From: Halomonas sp. DQ26W
GTDB taxonomy: Bacteria > Pseudomonadota > Gammaproteobacteria > Pseudomonadales > Halomonadaceae
Reading direction: 5' to 3'
Length of the DNA: 64,000 nt
Assembly: GCF_003339685.1 (NCBI RefSeq)
Contig: NZ_QPKI01000004.1
Span: 98,265-162,264 of the forward strand
Below the pieces are notes generated by a model. It searched no databases. It was not told where the DNA came from and saw nothing but the letters and a program-made list of their open reading frames with translations. The position numbers and the translations under genes are program-made. Below, piece after piece: positions 1 through 7,848 of this stretch (positions within the stretch are counted from its first letter, which is position 1; every line of letters begins with the position of its first letter).

Positions 1-33
1 AGCGGGAGACAGGGGGGCGAGGCGTGTCGGCAT
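1..33 (-). CDS. Possible start of a further gene of the norE-side operon (partial)
   Basis: An ATG lies 2 bases beyond the norE-like stop codon on the same strand, preceded by a GAGGTGA ribosome-binding sequence that overlaps the end of norE. Eleven open codons (MPTRLAPLSPA) run to the window edge. Tight spacing suggests the operon continues leftward. Too little is visible to name a product. Confidence 0.3.
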   Translation of the reverse strand, partial: MPTRLAPLSPA

Positions 34-35
34 GG

Positions 36-626
36 TCACCTCAGCAGGTAGATGATGGGATAGAGCAGGATCCAGATCAGATCGACCATATGCCAGAAAG
101 CGGCGGCGGTCTCCACGTTGTCGTGAGAGATGCGCCACGCCACCAACGCGATAAGCCCCAGGCCGAACAGCACGTGGGCGAAGTGAAAGCCGGTCAGCAG
201 ATAGTAGAAGGTGAAGAAGGTGTTGGTTTCGGGCATGAGACCCTGGCCGAGCTTGTCGGCGTACTCCATCACCTTGACCACGCAGAACACCACGCCCAGC
301 GCGAAGGCGGCCCCCAGCCACTGGCGGCAACGGCGCACCTTGCCATGTGTGATGGCCTGGACGGCCAGGGCGGCGAAAAGCCCGCTGGTCAGCAGTACCA
401 GGGTATTGATGCCGCCGGCCACCGGGTCGAGCAGCTGCTGGGAAGCATCGAATACCTCCCGCTCGCCGATCCTCAACCAGGCGAAGAGTCCGAAAAAGGC
501 GGCGAAAACCACCATCTCGCTGAGGATCAGCACCCACATCAGCGGATTGCCGGGAAGCGCCGATAGTGGCCCCCAGCCCGGGTTGGGCAGCGGCCGCTGG
601 TGGGTAGTATCTTGCTGCTGTGCCAC
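36..626 (-). CDS. norE: Cytochrome c oxidase subunit III family protein, NorE-like
   Basis: This 196-residue integral membrane protein has about five hydrophobic segments and the subunit III pattern: a first helix with MWVLILSEMVVFAAFFGLF, a central helix with VKVMEYADK, and a C-terminal helix containing AFWHMVDLIWI. The length matches the short NorE/CoxIII-like proteins found with nitric oxide reductase and nitrate reductase loci rather than full aa3 oxidase subunit III. It starts at a GTG that directly abuts the TGA of the preceding gene, so it is probably translationally coupled. NorE proteins are thought to support nitric oxide reductase function, but no norCB is visible, so the role is inferred from family and context. 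Confidence 0.72.
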   Translation of the reverse strand: MAQQQDTTHQRPLPNPGWGPLSALPGNPLMWVLILSEMVVFAAFFGLFAWLRIGEREVFDASQQLLDPVAGGINTLVLLTSGLFAALAVQAITHGKVRRCRQWLGAAFALGVVFCVVKVMEYADKLGQGLMPETNTFFTFYYLLTGFHFAHVLFGLGLIALVAWRISHDNVETAAAFWHMVDLIWILLYPIIYLLR

Positions 627-1193
627 TCAGCCCTCCGGGGCGATGGGCGTTCGGTCGAACTCGGCGCGCACGGCCGGTGTGGTCAGCTTCCACCCCGCCC
701 AGGCAAACAGTGCCACCAGGGTGGTCGCTGCCAGTATCAGCAGGGCGAGAGCCCCCACCAGCCCTGCCACCGGGTTGGTGGGGTTCACGGCGTCGGCGGT
801 GGCGGCATCGGGCAGAAAGCCGAAGGTCATCGGTGTCAGGGCGGCGGCACCGAACACGCCGACGAAACCGGCCACCATCAGGCCGACAAAGGCGGGGCGA
901 GCCCAGGCACGTCGCTGAAGCAGCGCCACGGCCAGCACCAGCGTGGCCAGGGAACCGATCATCATCAGTATGGCCAGCAGGCTGCTGCGCTCGATCAGCC
1001 AAGCGACACCGCCGGTCAGCCCGCCGCTACCGGCCTCGACGCCCAGCGAAGCCACCATGGCGTCACCGGGCATCAGCGGCAGGGTCACCAGTGCCATCAC
1101 CAGCAGTGAAAAGACGATGAAGCACCAGGCGATGCCGGATACAGCAGCGGAACGGGAGGGTGTTGAGCGAGAGTGATACGTGGCCGTGCGCAT
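627..1193 (-). CDS. Multi-pass membrane protein of unknown function in the nor/nar operon
   Basis: The protein has about four hydrophobic segments (near residues 20-40, 70-90, 100-125 and 140-165) and a short polar C-terminus. I do not recognise the family. I place the start at 1193 because GGAG lies six bases upstream; an in-frame ATG at 1205 has no such site. The stop abuts the GTG of the norE-like gene, so the two are almost certainly cotranscribed. Position between another small membrane protein and norE suggests an accessory role in denitrification or electron transfer, which is inference. Confidence 0.6.
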   Translation of the reverse strand: MRTATYHSRSTPSRSAAVSGIAWCFIVFSLLVMALVTLPLMPGDAMVASLGVEAGSGGLTGGVAWLIERSSLLAILMMIGSLATLVLAVALLQRRAWARPAFVGLMVAGFVGVFGAAALTPMTFGFLPDAATADAVNPTNPVAGLVGALALLILAATTLVALFAWAGWKLTTPAVRAEFDRTPIAPEG

Positions 1194-1211
1194 CTGCAGC
1201 TCCATGACGAA

Positions 1212-1661
1212 TCAATCGGTCAATGAGACGGTGGCGCCGCCGAAAAGCAGGCTGCGCGGGGCGTCGATGGCGCGGTCGTTCAGCAGGCGATTGATGCCTA
1301 CACCGCTGCGGCCAATGGTCCAGCCCAGGCAGGCGGTGAAGAAGCCGTAGCCCAGCACCCAGGAGACCCAGGAGGGCGCGCCGATTAACCCCAGCAGGTA
1401 CCAGGCGGCCAGCACCACGGCGCCGCCCAGGGCACCCAGCCAGAAGGTACGGATCTGAAACAGCAGGTGACTTTCCACCCAGTCGGCGGCGCTACGCCGC
1501 CGCAGGTGCGCGATCAACACGCCGATAGGGGCGGTGACCACGGCCATGATGCTGCCCAGGTAGAGTACGTAGACCACCGCGGCAAGCACCTTGCCACGGC
1601 GATTCAGGACGTCCTGCGGCGGGCAGGAAGTATCGGTCTGTGAATACGCGGTGGAAGACAT
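1212..1661 (-). CDS. Small membrane protein of unknown function, first gene of the norE-side operon
   Basis: About 149 residues with two or three hydrophobic segments (VLAAVVYVLYLGSIMAVVTA; a long one around AWYLLGLIG; VLGYGFFTACLGWTI). The general build resembles the DUF4870/Tic20-like small membrane proteins, but I cannot confirm this. An upstream extension to 1751 is open, yet a clear GGGAGGTGG ribosome-binding site sits just before the ATG at 1661. It is the promoter-proximal gene of the three-gene minus-strand unit ending in norE, below an FNR-like site at 1738-1751, so anaerobic expression is likely. Confidence 0.6.
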   Translation of the reverse strand: MSSTAYSQTDTSCPPQDVLNRRGKVLAAVVYVLYLGSIMAVVTAPIGVLIAHLRRRSAADWVESHLLFQIRTFWLGALGGAVVLAAWYLLGLIGAPSWVSWVLGYGFFTACLGWTIGRSGVGINRLLNDRAIDAPRSLLFGGATVSLTD

Positions 1662-1737
1662 CGGCCACCTCCCAGTGAAGTCATGCGTTGAACAAGTATC
1701 CAGGATACCACTATGCCTTCTGATGGCAGTTTCGTCC

Positions 1738-1751
1738 TTGTCGTGGATCAA
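1738..1751 (-). promoter_or_regulatory. Candidate FNR/DNR box for the norE-side operon
   Basis: On the minus strand the sequence reads TTGAT-CCAC-GACAA, matching 8 of 10 positions of the TTGAT-N4-ATCAA FNR consensus. The centre is about 83 bases upstream of the ATG at 1661. If it sits at -41.5, the start site falls near 1703, and a hexamer CATAGT (4 of 6 to TATAAT) occupies exactly the -10 position at 1710-1715. This is class II FNR architecture. The Crp/Fnr gene at 21246 is a candidate regulator. Confidence 0.5.
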
Positions 1752-1784
1752 ACTCCTTCCCGCCTTGCGACTGCATCGAGCCAG

Positions 1785-3068
1785 TCAATCTGATTCTGCA
1801 GCCGACTTGCGGATGACCGTGGCCTGGTGGTGCTCATCGCGGGTGAAAACCGGCAACCGCCGCTCGGTCCACCACATCCAGACGATCGAGACCAGGGTTA
1901 CGCCGAAGCATAGCATCCACACCGAGGTGGCCACGCCGGTAACGTCAACCAGGGCGCCGAACATGATCGGCAGCAGGAAGCCGCCCACGCCGCCGGCCAG
2001 CCCGACGATGCCGGAAACGAGGCCCAGGTTGCGGTCGTACTCATCCGACAGGTACTTGAACACCGACGCCTTGCCGATACCCCAGGCAATGCCCACCACG
2101 AACAGGGCGAAAGTGAACAGCCAGATGGGAATGCCGAAGCTGAACTCCAGGCGTGAGCCGTCGACCTGCTGCACAGCGTACTGGGTGTGGGGATAGGACA
2201 TGATGAACAGTGCGACCAGGCTGGCCCACATGCAGGACCAGGTCACGGCATGGGCGCCAAAGCGATCGGAGAGCCAGCCGCCGAAGGCGCGGATGACACC
2301 CGATGGCAGCACGAAGATGGTGGCGATCAGGGCGGCAAGCTGAATGCCCATGCCATATTCGTTCATGTAATAGCGGGTCAGCCACAGTGAGACGCCTACA
2401 TAGCCGCCGAAGACCACCGAGTAGTACTGGCAGTACTTCCACACCTTGGGATCATTTAGCACGGCGATCTGCTCGCGCAGAGTCGGGCGGTTGGCATTGC
2501 GGTGGCTCGGATCCGAAAAAGTGAAGAACCAGAAGATCAGGGCGGTGATCAGCATGATGGCCGCATACAGGTTGGGTACCGCCTGCCAGCCGAGCACGAT
2601 GATCACCGTGGGGGCCACGAACTTGGTCACGGCGGCACCGGCGTTGCCGGCGCCGAAGATACCCATGGCCAGGCCTTGGCGATCACGTTCGAACCACTTG
2701 GCGGTATAAGTGATACCCACCGAGAAACCGCCACCGGACAGGCCGATCACGGCGCCCAGTATCAGCAGTTGCCAGTACTGGGTGGCGAACTGTACTGCCC
2801 AGATCGCCGGTACCGTGGCCAGCATCAGCGCCATGAAGACGGGGCGCCCGCCGATGCGGTCGGTCATGGCCCCCAACGGTAGGCGCACCAGCGAGCCGGT
2901 CAGGATGGGAACGGCGGCCAGGATGCCGAACTGGGTATCGCTCAGCCCCAGCTCCTCGGCAATGGGCACGCCGATCTCGCCGAACATTGTCCACACCATG
3001 AAGCAGATGGTGAAGGCGAAGGTGTTGGCGGTCAGTACCGAATACTGCTTGAAGCGCGGCGAAGCCAT
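1785..3068 (-). CDS. NarK-type nitrate/nitrite MFS transporter (NNP family)
   Basis: A 427-residue, 12-helix major facilitator. It carries the nitrate-signature glycine-rich motifs of the NNP family in helix 5 (GLSGGGFSVGITYTAKWF) and helix 11 (SGIVGLAGGVGGFLLP), together with the conserved arginine segments (GSLVRLPLG; GVIRAFGGW). Such proteins exchange nitrate and nitrite across the inner membrane. The start at 3068 follows GGGAGA; the upstream extension is open but lacks a better site. It is the last of three tandem transporter genes on this strand and is separated from the preceding one by an attenuator-like hairpin. Confidence 0.85.
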   Translation of the reverse strand: MASPRFKQYSVLTANTFAFTICFMVWTMFGEIGVPIAEELGLSDTQFGILAAVPILTGSLVRLPLGAMTDRIGGRPVFMALMLATVPAIWAVQFATQYWQLLILGAVIGLSGGGFSVGITYTAKWFERDRQGLAMGIFGAGNAGAAVTKFVAPTVIIVLGWQAVPNLYAAIMLITALIFWFFTFSDPSHRNANRPTLREQIAVLNDPKVWKYCQYYSVVFGGYVGVSLWLTRYYMNEYGMGIQLAALIATIFVLPSGVIRAFGGWLSDRFGAHAVTWSCMWASLVALFIMSYPHTQYAVQQVDGSRLEFSFGIPIWLFTFALFVVGIAWGIGKASVFKYLSDEYDRNLGLVSGIVGLAGGVGGFLLPIMFGALVDVTGVATSVWMLCFGVTLVSIVWMWWTERRLPVFTRDEHHQATVIRKSAAESD

Positions 3069-3120
3069 GGAGTCTCCCGGTGAAAGGGGCGGTTGTCCCG
3101 CTGCCTGTGTCGGTGACCAG

Positions 3121-3159
3121 AAAAGCCAAAAGGCAGTGGCCGCCTTGGCGACCACTGCC
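3121..3159 (-). terminator. Hairpin followed by T-rich tract between two narK-type genes
   Basis: On the minus strand two 13-base arms (3132-3144 and 3147-3159) pair with one mismatch across a two-base gap and are followed by TTTTGGCTTTT. This is a plausible intrinsic terminator or attenuator 16 bases after the stop of the 3175-4683 transporter and before the 1785-3068 transporter. It would lower expression of the downstream gene or isolate it. Confidence 0.6.
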
Positions 3160-3174
3160 CTGGGGCAGGCCGAA

Positions 3175-4683
3175 TCAGCCCTGCTGGGGCTTTTCTTGCA
3201 CCTTGGCCAGTTCCTGTTCCTCGATCATGCGGTCCACCGAGGAGACGTAGTACTCCTCGTCGAAGGCGCCCTCCGGCTCCTTGAGCCAGATGAAGCAGAC
3301 CACCCAACTGATGAAGGCGCCGCCCGCCAGGATGTAGAAGAATTGGGTCGGCGTCACGAAGGTGAAGATGGTCAGGTAGACCACCGCCCCCACGTTACCG
3401 TAGGCGCCGGCCATGCCCGAGATCTGGCCGGTGATGCGGCGCTTGATCGAGGGAATGATGCCGAAGGTGGCGCCCTCCGAGCCCTGCACGAAGAAGGAGG
3501 TGAAGATGGTGACGGCGATGGCGACGATCAGCGGCCAGTTGGAGTTCATCAGCCCCATCAGCATGAAGCCGATGCCGATGCCGAACATGTAGCTGAGCAT
3601 CACGAAGCGCCGGTTGCCCATGCGATCCGAGACCGCCCCGCCCATGGGGCGAGCCACCAGATTGACGAAGGCGAAGGAGGCGGCGATCAGGCCCGCAGCG
3701 GCCGCGGAGAGCCCCCAGGTCTGTTCGAAGAACATCGGCAGCATGGAGATGACCGCCAGCTCGGCGCCGAAGTTGGCGAAGTAGGTGGTGTTAAGCGCCG
3801 CCACACTGTTGAAGTGATACTTGTCATCCTCCGGCACCCCCTTCTTCAGGATCGGCACGTTGACACGAATGATCTGCACGATCTGGTAGATGACAATGGC
3901 GACAATGGCGAGGTAGGCGATCAGCGCACCGTTCATAGATAAAAAGCCCATGTCCTGGATACGCCATACCAGGATACCCAGGCAGCCCACCAGCGGGATG
4001 GTCCAGATGATCAGCTTGATCATGTCGCCCCAGGTGCTGACCTCCATGGCCATGGCCTTGCGGGTCTTGCGGTGAGAGGTGGCGCTGGGGCCGTCGGTGA
4101 GGGCGAACCAGTAGAAGACGCCGTAGGCGGCCATCACGATGGCGCTGATGGCGATCGCCCAGCGCCAGCCGTCTTCTCCACCGAGCATGGTCAGTGCGAT
4201 GGTCGGCAGGGTCATGGCGGCGGCGGCGGAGCCGAAGTTGCCCCAGCCGGCGTAGAAGCCCTCGGCGAAGCCGATGTCCTTGGGCTTGAACCACAGCGCG
4301 GTCATGTGGATGCCGACCACGAAGCTGGCACCGATGGAGCTGAGCACCAGGCGCGAGATCAGCATCTGGGTCATGGTGTTGCCGAAGGCGAAGGCCAGGG
4401 CGGGAATCGCCATGACCACCATCAGTATCGAGAACACCCGGCGCGGGCCGAAACGATCCAGCGCCATGCCGACGATAATGCGGGCGGGAATGGTCAGCGC
4501 CACGTTGGTGATGGCAAAGAGTCGGATATGATCCTGGGTCATCCAATCGACGCTTTTCAGCATGCTTGACGCCAGCGGCGCCATGTTGAACCAGACGTAG
4601 AAGGTGATGAAGAAGGCGATCCAGGTCAGGTGCAGGGCCCGGATCTCGGGCGTACGGAACTTGAATAGGGCGGCGACTTTCAT
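3175..4683 (-). CDS. MFS nitrate/nitrite transporter, NarK/NRT-like (502 aa)
   Basis: A 12-helix major facilitator with an extended loop between helices 6 and 7 and a charged C-terminal tail (DRMIEEQELAKVQEKPQQG). NNP features are visible: LTIPARIIVGMALDRFGPRR in helices 2-3, GIHMTALWFKPKDIGFAEG after helix 5, and ARPMGGAVSDRMGNRR in the second half. It is larger than the neighbouring 427-residue protein and belongs to a different NarK subgroup, closer to NRT-type importers. The companion UspA gene lies immediately upstream on the same strand, and the pair is probably cotranscribed. Confidence 0.85.
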   Translation of the reverse strand: MKVAALFKFRTPEIRALHLTWIAFFITFYVWFNMAPLASSMLKSVDWMTQDHIRLFAITNVALTIPARIIVGMALDRFGPRRVFSILMVVMAIPALAFAFGNTMTQMLISRLVLSSIGASFVVGIHMTALWFKPKDIGFAEGFYAGWGNFGSAAAAMTLPTIALTMLGGEDGWRWAIAISAIVMAAYGVFYWFALTDGPSATSHRKTRKAMAMEVSTWGDMIKLIIWTIPLVGCLGILVWRIQDMGFLSMNGALIAYLAIVAIVIYQIVQIIRVNVPILKKGVPEDDKYHFNSVAALNTTYFANFGAELAVISMLPMFFEQTWGLSAAAAGLIAASFAFVNLVARPMGGAVSDRMGNRRFVMLSYMFGIGIGFMLMGLMNSNWPLIVAIAVTIFTSFFVQGSEGATFGIIPSIKRRITGQISGMAGAYGNVGAVVYLTIFTFVTPTQFFYILAGGAFISWVVCFIWLKEPEGAFDEEYYVSSVDRMIEEQELAKVQEKPQQG

Positions 4684-4738
4684 GGTCGTATCAACCTGTT
4701 CTCGCGAAAGGAGGGATAATTGGGTTCTATACCTCGCC

Positions 4739-5197
4739 TCATGGGCTGGGCAGTATCAGCAGCGGACACTCGACGCGCCGGGCCAGGAAGGAGCTGACGC
4801 TGCCGAAGGTCATGTAGTCGAGTTCGTCGACGAAGTAACTCAGCGACTGGGCGATGATGCCGCCGTCGGGCTTGTTGCTGTGACGCGCGATGACCAGCAC
4901 GTCGGGCTGATGCTTTTGGGTGGCGCGCAGGATCATCTTTCGCGGGTCGCCCTCGGCCAGGATCCACTCCACATCGAATTCCTCGCGGGTGGCGAAATCG
5001 GCGCCTTCCTGCAAGGCCTCCTTCAGCTCCTCGTACTCCTGCTGGAACAGGTCCTCGTTGGCATCGGTGGCATCGCGGGGGTTTTCCGCCACGCCGACCA
5101 GCACCAGCGTGGGGGCGTTGCAGCGAAACAGGCTGACGGCCTGGGCAAGGGCCAGCTTGGCGTTTCGCGAACCGTCATAGGCGATCATGACTTTCAT
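4739..5197 (-). CDS. Universal stress protein, UspA family
   Basis: A 152-residue single Usp domain beginning KVMIAYDGSRNAKLALAQA, with the C-terminal FGSVSSFLARRVECPLLIL strand typical of the fold. The usual ATP-loop glycines (GxxGx9GS) are only partly kept: the stretch before FGSV reads HSNKPDGGIIAQSLSYF, so nucleotide binding is uncertain. The start at 5197 is set by CCGGAGGG; the longer frame to 5335 lacks support. It sits between two nitrate transporter genes, a placement often seen for Usp genes of anaerobic respiration, and may help cells endure anoxia. Confidence 0.85.
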   Translation of the reverse strand: MKVMIAYDGSRNAKLALAQAVSLFRCNAPTLVLVGVAENPRDATDANEDLFQQEYEELKEALQEGADFATREEFDVEWILAEGDPRKMILRATQKHQPDVLVIARHSNKPDGGIIAQSLSYFVDELDYMTFGSVSSFLARRVECPLLILPSP

Positions 5198-5237
5198 GAC
5201 ATCCCTCCGGAGAAGGCAAGTTGAGCTAAGTAAGGGG

Positions 5238-5263
5238 GTGCTCCGGAACCCATTCCGGAGCAC
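5238..5263. other. Perfect intercistronic stem-loop between narK and uspA
   Basis: Eleven-base perfect inverted repeat (GTGCTCCGGAA / TTCCGGAGCAC) with a CCCA loop, 12 bases after the narK stop. On the minus strand it is followed by CCCCCTTACTT, which is not a strong U-tract. It more likely stabilises the upstream mRNA end or attenuates readthrough than fully terminates. Confidence 0.6.
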
Positions 5264-5274
5264 GGATGACCGCG

Positions 5275-6909
5275 TCAGGGGTTCTTCACGTAGGCATTGG
5301 GGCGCAGGTAGAACCACCAGTTGATCACCAGGCATAGGGCATAGAATATCGCGAAGCCGTACATGGCGAGCTCCGGCGTACCGGCCTGGATCTGTTCGCC
5401 CATCACCCGCGGGGCGATGAAGGCACCGTAGGCGGCCACGGCGGATGTCCAGCCCAGCACCGGGCCCTTCTGGTGCTGATCGAAGATCACGCCGATGGTA
5501 CGGAAGGTGGAACCGTTGCCGATGCCGCTGGCGGCGAACAGGATCACGAACAGGATCATGAACAGGGCGAAGTAGCTGTTCGGATCGGTGGCGTTGTAGG
5601 CCTGCATCATCACATAGCCGGCCGCGGCGGAGGCCACCACCATGACCACCGAGATGATCTGGGTGACGATGGAGCCGCCCACCTTGTCGGAGATCCAGCC
5701 GCCGATGGGGCGGATCAGGGCGCCGACGAAGGGGCCTATCCAGGCCCAGGTCAGAGCGCTGGGGCCATCGGGGTTGGTCACACGGGTCACGCTGCCGTCG
5801 GCTGCCACTTCCATCATGTTGCCGAAGATGACGTTGATGGAGAGCGGCAAGGCGGCGGAAAAGCCGATGAAGGAGCCGAAGGTGAGGATGTAGAGGACTG
5901 TCATCGACCAGGTGTGCTTGTTCGAGAAGATCGCGAACTGCTTCTGGATATTGGGTTTGATGTCACCGGGAATCAGGCGCAGGGCGATAACGGTAAGCAC
6001 GATGGTTAGCGGGAGTGCGATCCACATGTTGAGCCATACCAGCGCCAGCATGCCGATCACGGAAGTCACCAGGCCCACGGCATAGAGGCCGAGGATCTTG
6101 CCGAATGCCTGCGCGGGGGTGCCCGGGTTAGGGGTGATGGTGCGCAGGTTGTTCATGCCGAACCAGCTCAGGAAGGCCAGCGGAATCAGGAACACCAGCC
6201 AGATAAAGCCGGCGTTCTGGATCCAGGTATCGGTGCCCGCCTCGATGCGGCCGATCAGGGTGCCGCTGGAACTTTGTAGTTCCATTGAGCCGCCGGCGAT
6301 GGCACCGAAGATTCCCACGGTCATCACCAGCGGGATCAGGATCTGCATGGTGGTAACACCGAAGTTCCCCAGCCCCGCGTTCATGCCCAGGGCGTAGCCT
6401 TGCTGCTTCTTGGGGAAGAAGGTCGAGATGTTGCTCATCGAGGCGGCGAAGTTGCCGCCGCCGATACCCGAGAGCAGTGCCAGCATCTGGAAGACCCAGA
6501 ATGGCGTGTCGGGATTCATCAGCGCCACGCCGGTGCCGAGCGCCGGGATCATCAGCAGGGCAGTAGTCAGGAAGACGGTATTGCGCCCGCCGGCGATACG
6601 TATCATGAACGAGGCGGGTATGCGCAGGGTGGCGCCGGACAGCCCGGCCAGGGCAGTCAATGTGAACAGCTGGCTCACCGTGAAGGGGAAGCCCAGGTTC
6701 TGCATCTGGGTGGTGATCATGCCCCACATCAACCACACCGCAAAGCCCATCAGCAGGCTGGGAATGGAGATCCACAGGTTGCGGTTGGCAATCTTCTTGC
6801 CGCTGCGTTGCCAGAATTCGTCGTTTTCGACATCCCAGTGTTCGATATCGCCATTCGTCTTGCCGGACTTCACGACAGGACCCCCGATATCGGTATCTGT
6901 CTTGGCCAT
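5275..6909 (-). CDS. narK: Nitrate/nitrite antiporter NarK
   Basis: A 544-residue NNP-family major facilitator with the diagnostic motif LSGIGGGNFAASMSNISTFF in helix 5 and a second glycine-rich motif in helix 11 (FAASGIGNGSTFRTIGVIF). The conserved arginines that bind nitrate are present in RIPASF and RPIGGW. A soluble N-terminus of about 45 residues precedes helix 1. It is the first gene of the transporter run and has its own 267-base upstream region with NarL and FNR-like sites, as expected for narK. Confidence 0.92.
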   Translation of the reverse strand: MAKTDTDIGGPVVKSGKTNGDIEHWDVENDEFWQRSGKKIANRNLWISIPSLLMGFAVWLMWGMITTQMQNLGFPFTVSQLFTLTALAGLSGATLRIPASFMIRIAGGRNTVFLTTALLMIPALGTGVALMNPDTPFWVFQMLALLSGIGGGNFAASMSNISTFFPKKQQGYALGMNAGLGNFGVTTMQILIPLVMTVGIFGAIAGGSMELQSSSGTLIGRIEAGTDTWIQNAGFIWLVFLIPLAFLSWFGMNNLRTITPNPGTPAQAFGKILGLYAVGLVTSVIGMLALVWLNMWIALPLTIVLTVIALRLIPGDIKPNIQKQFAIFSNKHTWSMTVLYILTFGSFIGFSAALPLSINVIFGNMMEVAADGSVTRVTNPDGPSALTWAWIGPFVGALIRPIGGWISDKVGGSIVTQIISVVMVVASAAAGYVMMQAYNATDPNSYFALFMILFVILFAASGIGNGSTFRTIGVIFDQHQKGPVLGWTSAVAAYGAFIAPRVMGEQIQAGTPELAMYGFAIFYALCLVINWWFYLRPNAYVKNP

Positions 6910-6958
6910 GGTGATTTCCCCTTGGTGGTTCCGCTGCCCCCGGCTTGCGACCTATGGC

Positions 6959-6972
6959 CTGACCGGGATCAA
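6959..6972 (-). promoter_or_regulatory. FNR-like half-conserved site upstream of narK
   Basis: On the minus strand the sequence reads TTGAT-CCCG-GTCAG, with a perfect first half-site and 3 of 5 in the second. Its centre is 56 bases upstream of the narK start. No good -10 hexamer is seen at the class II distance, so binding is possible but promoter geometry is unclear. Confidence 0.35.
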
Positions 6973-7050
6973 TTCAGGTTCGTATGGCGCAAAGATACGC
7001 CGCGCGTAAGGGCGGCGAAACTGGCCGAAACGGCCGTAAAATCAGCGGAA

Positions 7051-7066
7051 TACCACTTGAGGGGTA
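7051..7066. promoter_or_regulatory. NarL 7-2-7 palindrome upstream of narK
   Basis: TACCACT-TG-AGGGGTA matches the TACYYMT-N2-AKRRGTA arrangement at 13 of 14 heptamer positions. A further single heptamer (6 of 7) follows at 7069-7075. The site lies about 150 bases upstream of the narK start and only about 115 bases beyond the narL stop, so nitrate-activated NarL could drive narK. The rest of the 267-base gap holds no gene. Confidence 0.65.
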
Positions 7067-7176
7067 GCGGGGGTAGGCGTCTAACTGGCTGTTATGAAAG
7101 CATTTGCAAACGACGGCCGGGAAGGGGGCGGCGCCTTGGCGGCGCCTTGAAGTCTTTGGAGGTATCCACACAGAAC

Positions 7177-7842
7177 CTACCGTTCTATGCCTTCCTGCAC
7201 GGCCCACACCGCCGCTTCGACTCGCGAGCGCAGGTTGAGCTTCTTCAGCAGGTGCTTGACGTGCACCTTGACGGTCCCTTCGGTGATCTCGAGCTTGCGG
7301 GCGATCAGCTTGTTGGAGAGCCCGGCGGCCAGCTCTCGCAATATCTCGCGCTCGCGCTGGGTCAGGCTGTGGATATCGGGCGTGGCCGGTGCCGCACGCT
7401 GGTTGCGCAGCGCTTCGGCGAGCAAGGCGGTAAGGCTTTCGCTCACCACCATGCGGCCCAGGGCCACCTGTCTCAGCTGGCGTACCATCTCCTCGGGCTC
7501 CATGTCCTTGAGCAGGTAGCCGTCGGCGCCGCCGCGCAAGGCGGCGACCAGGTCCTCTTCATGGTCGGAGACGGTGAACATCACCACCCGTCCGGTGAAT
7601 CCTTCCTCGCGCAGCGCCTTGAGGGTCTGGATACCGTCCATGCCCGGCATGTTGAGATCGAGTAGCACCATGTCCGGATCCAGCTCGATGGCCAGGCGCA
7701 CGCCCTCCTCGGGCTCGCCGGTATCGCCGACCAGCTCCAGATCATCCTCCAACTCCAGTAGCTGGGCCACGCCGCGGCGTAACAGTGGGTGGTCGTCAAT
7801 GATCAGGATACTGGCAGGCGTCTCGTTGATTGGCTGGACCAT
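7177..7842 (-). CDS. narL: Nitrate/nitrite response regulator NarL
   Basis: 221 residues. The N-terminal receiver domain has the acidic pair D16-D17 and phospho-acceptor D62 in VLLDLNMPGMDG, with lysine in YLLKD. The C-terminal LuxR-type helix-turn-helix spans about residues 155-215 (LTQREREILRELAAGLSN, then the recognition helix GTVKVHVKHLL). It lies six bases downstream of narX on the same strand, forming the usual narXL operon. It would bind the heptamers found upstream of narK, narX and narG. Confidence 0.95.
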   Translation of the reverse strand: MVQPINETPASILIIDDHPLLRRGVAQLLELEDDLELVGDTGEPEEGVRLAIELDPDMVLLDLNMPGMDGIQTLKALREEGFTGRVVMFTVSDHEEDLVAALRGGADGYLLKDMEPEEMVRQLRQVALGRMVVSESLTALLAEALRNQRAAPATPDIHSLTQREREILRELAAGLSNKLIARKLEITEGTVKVHVKHLLKKLNLRSRVEAAVWAVQEGIER

Positions 7843-7848
7843 ATCGAT

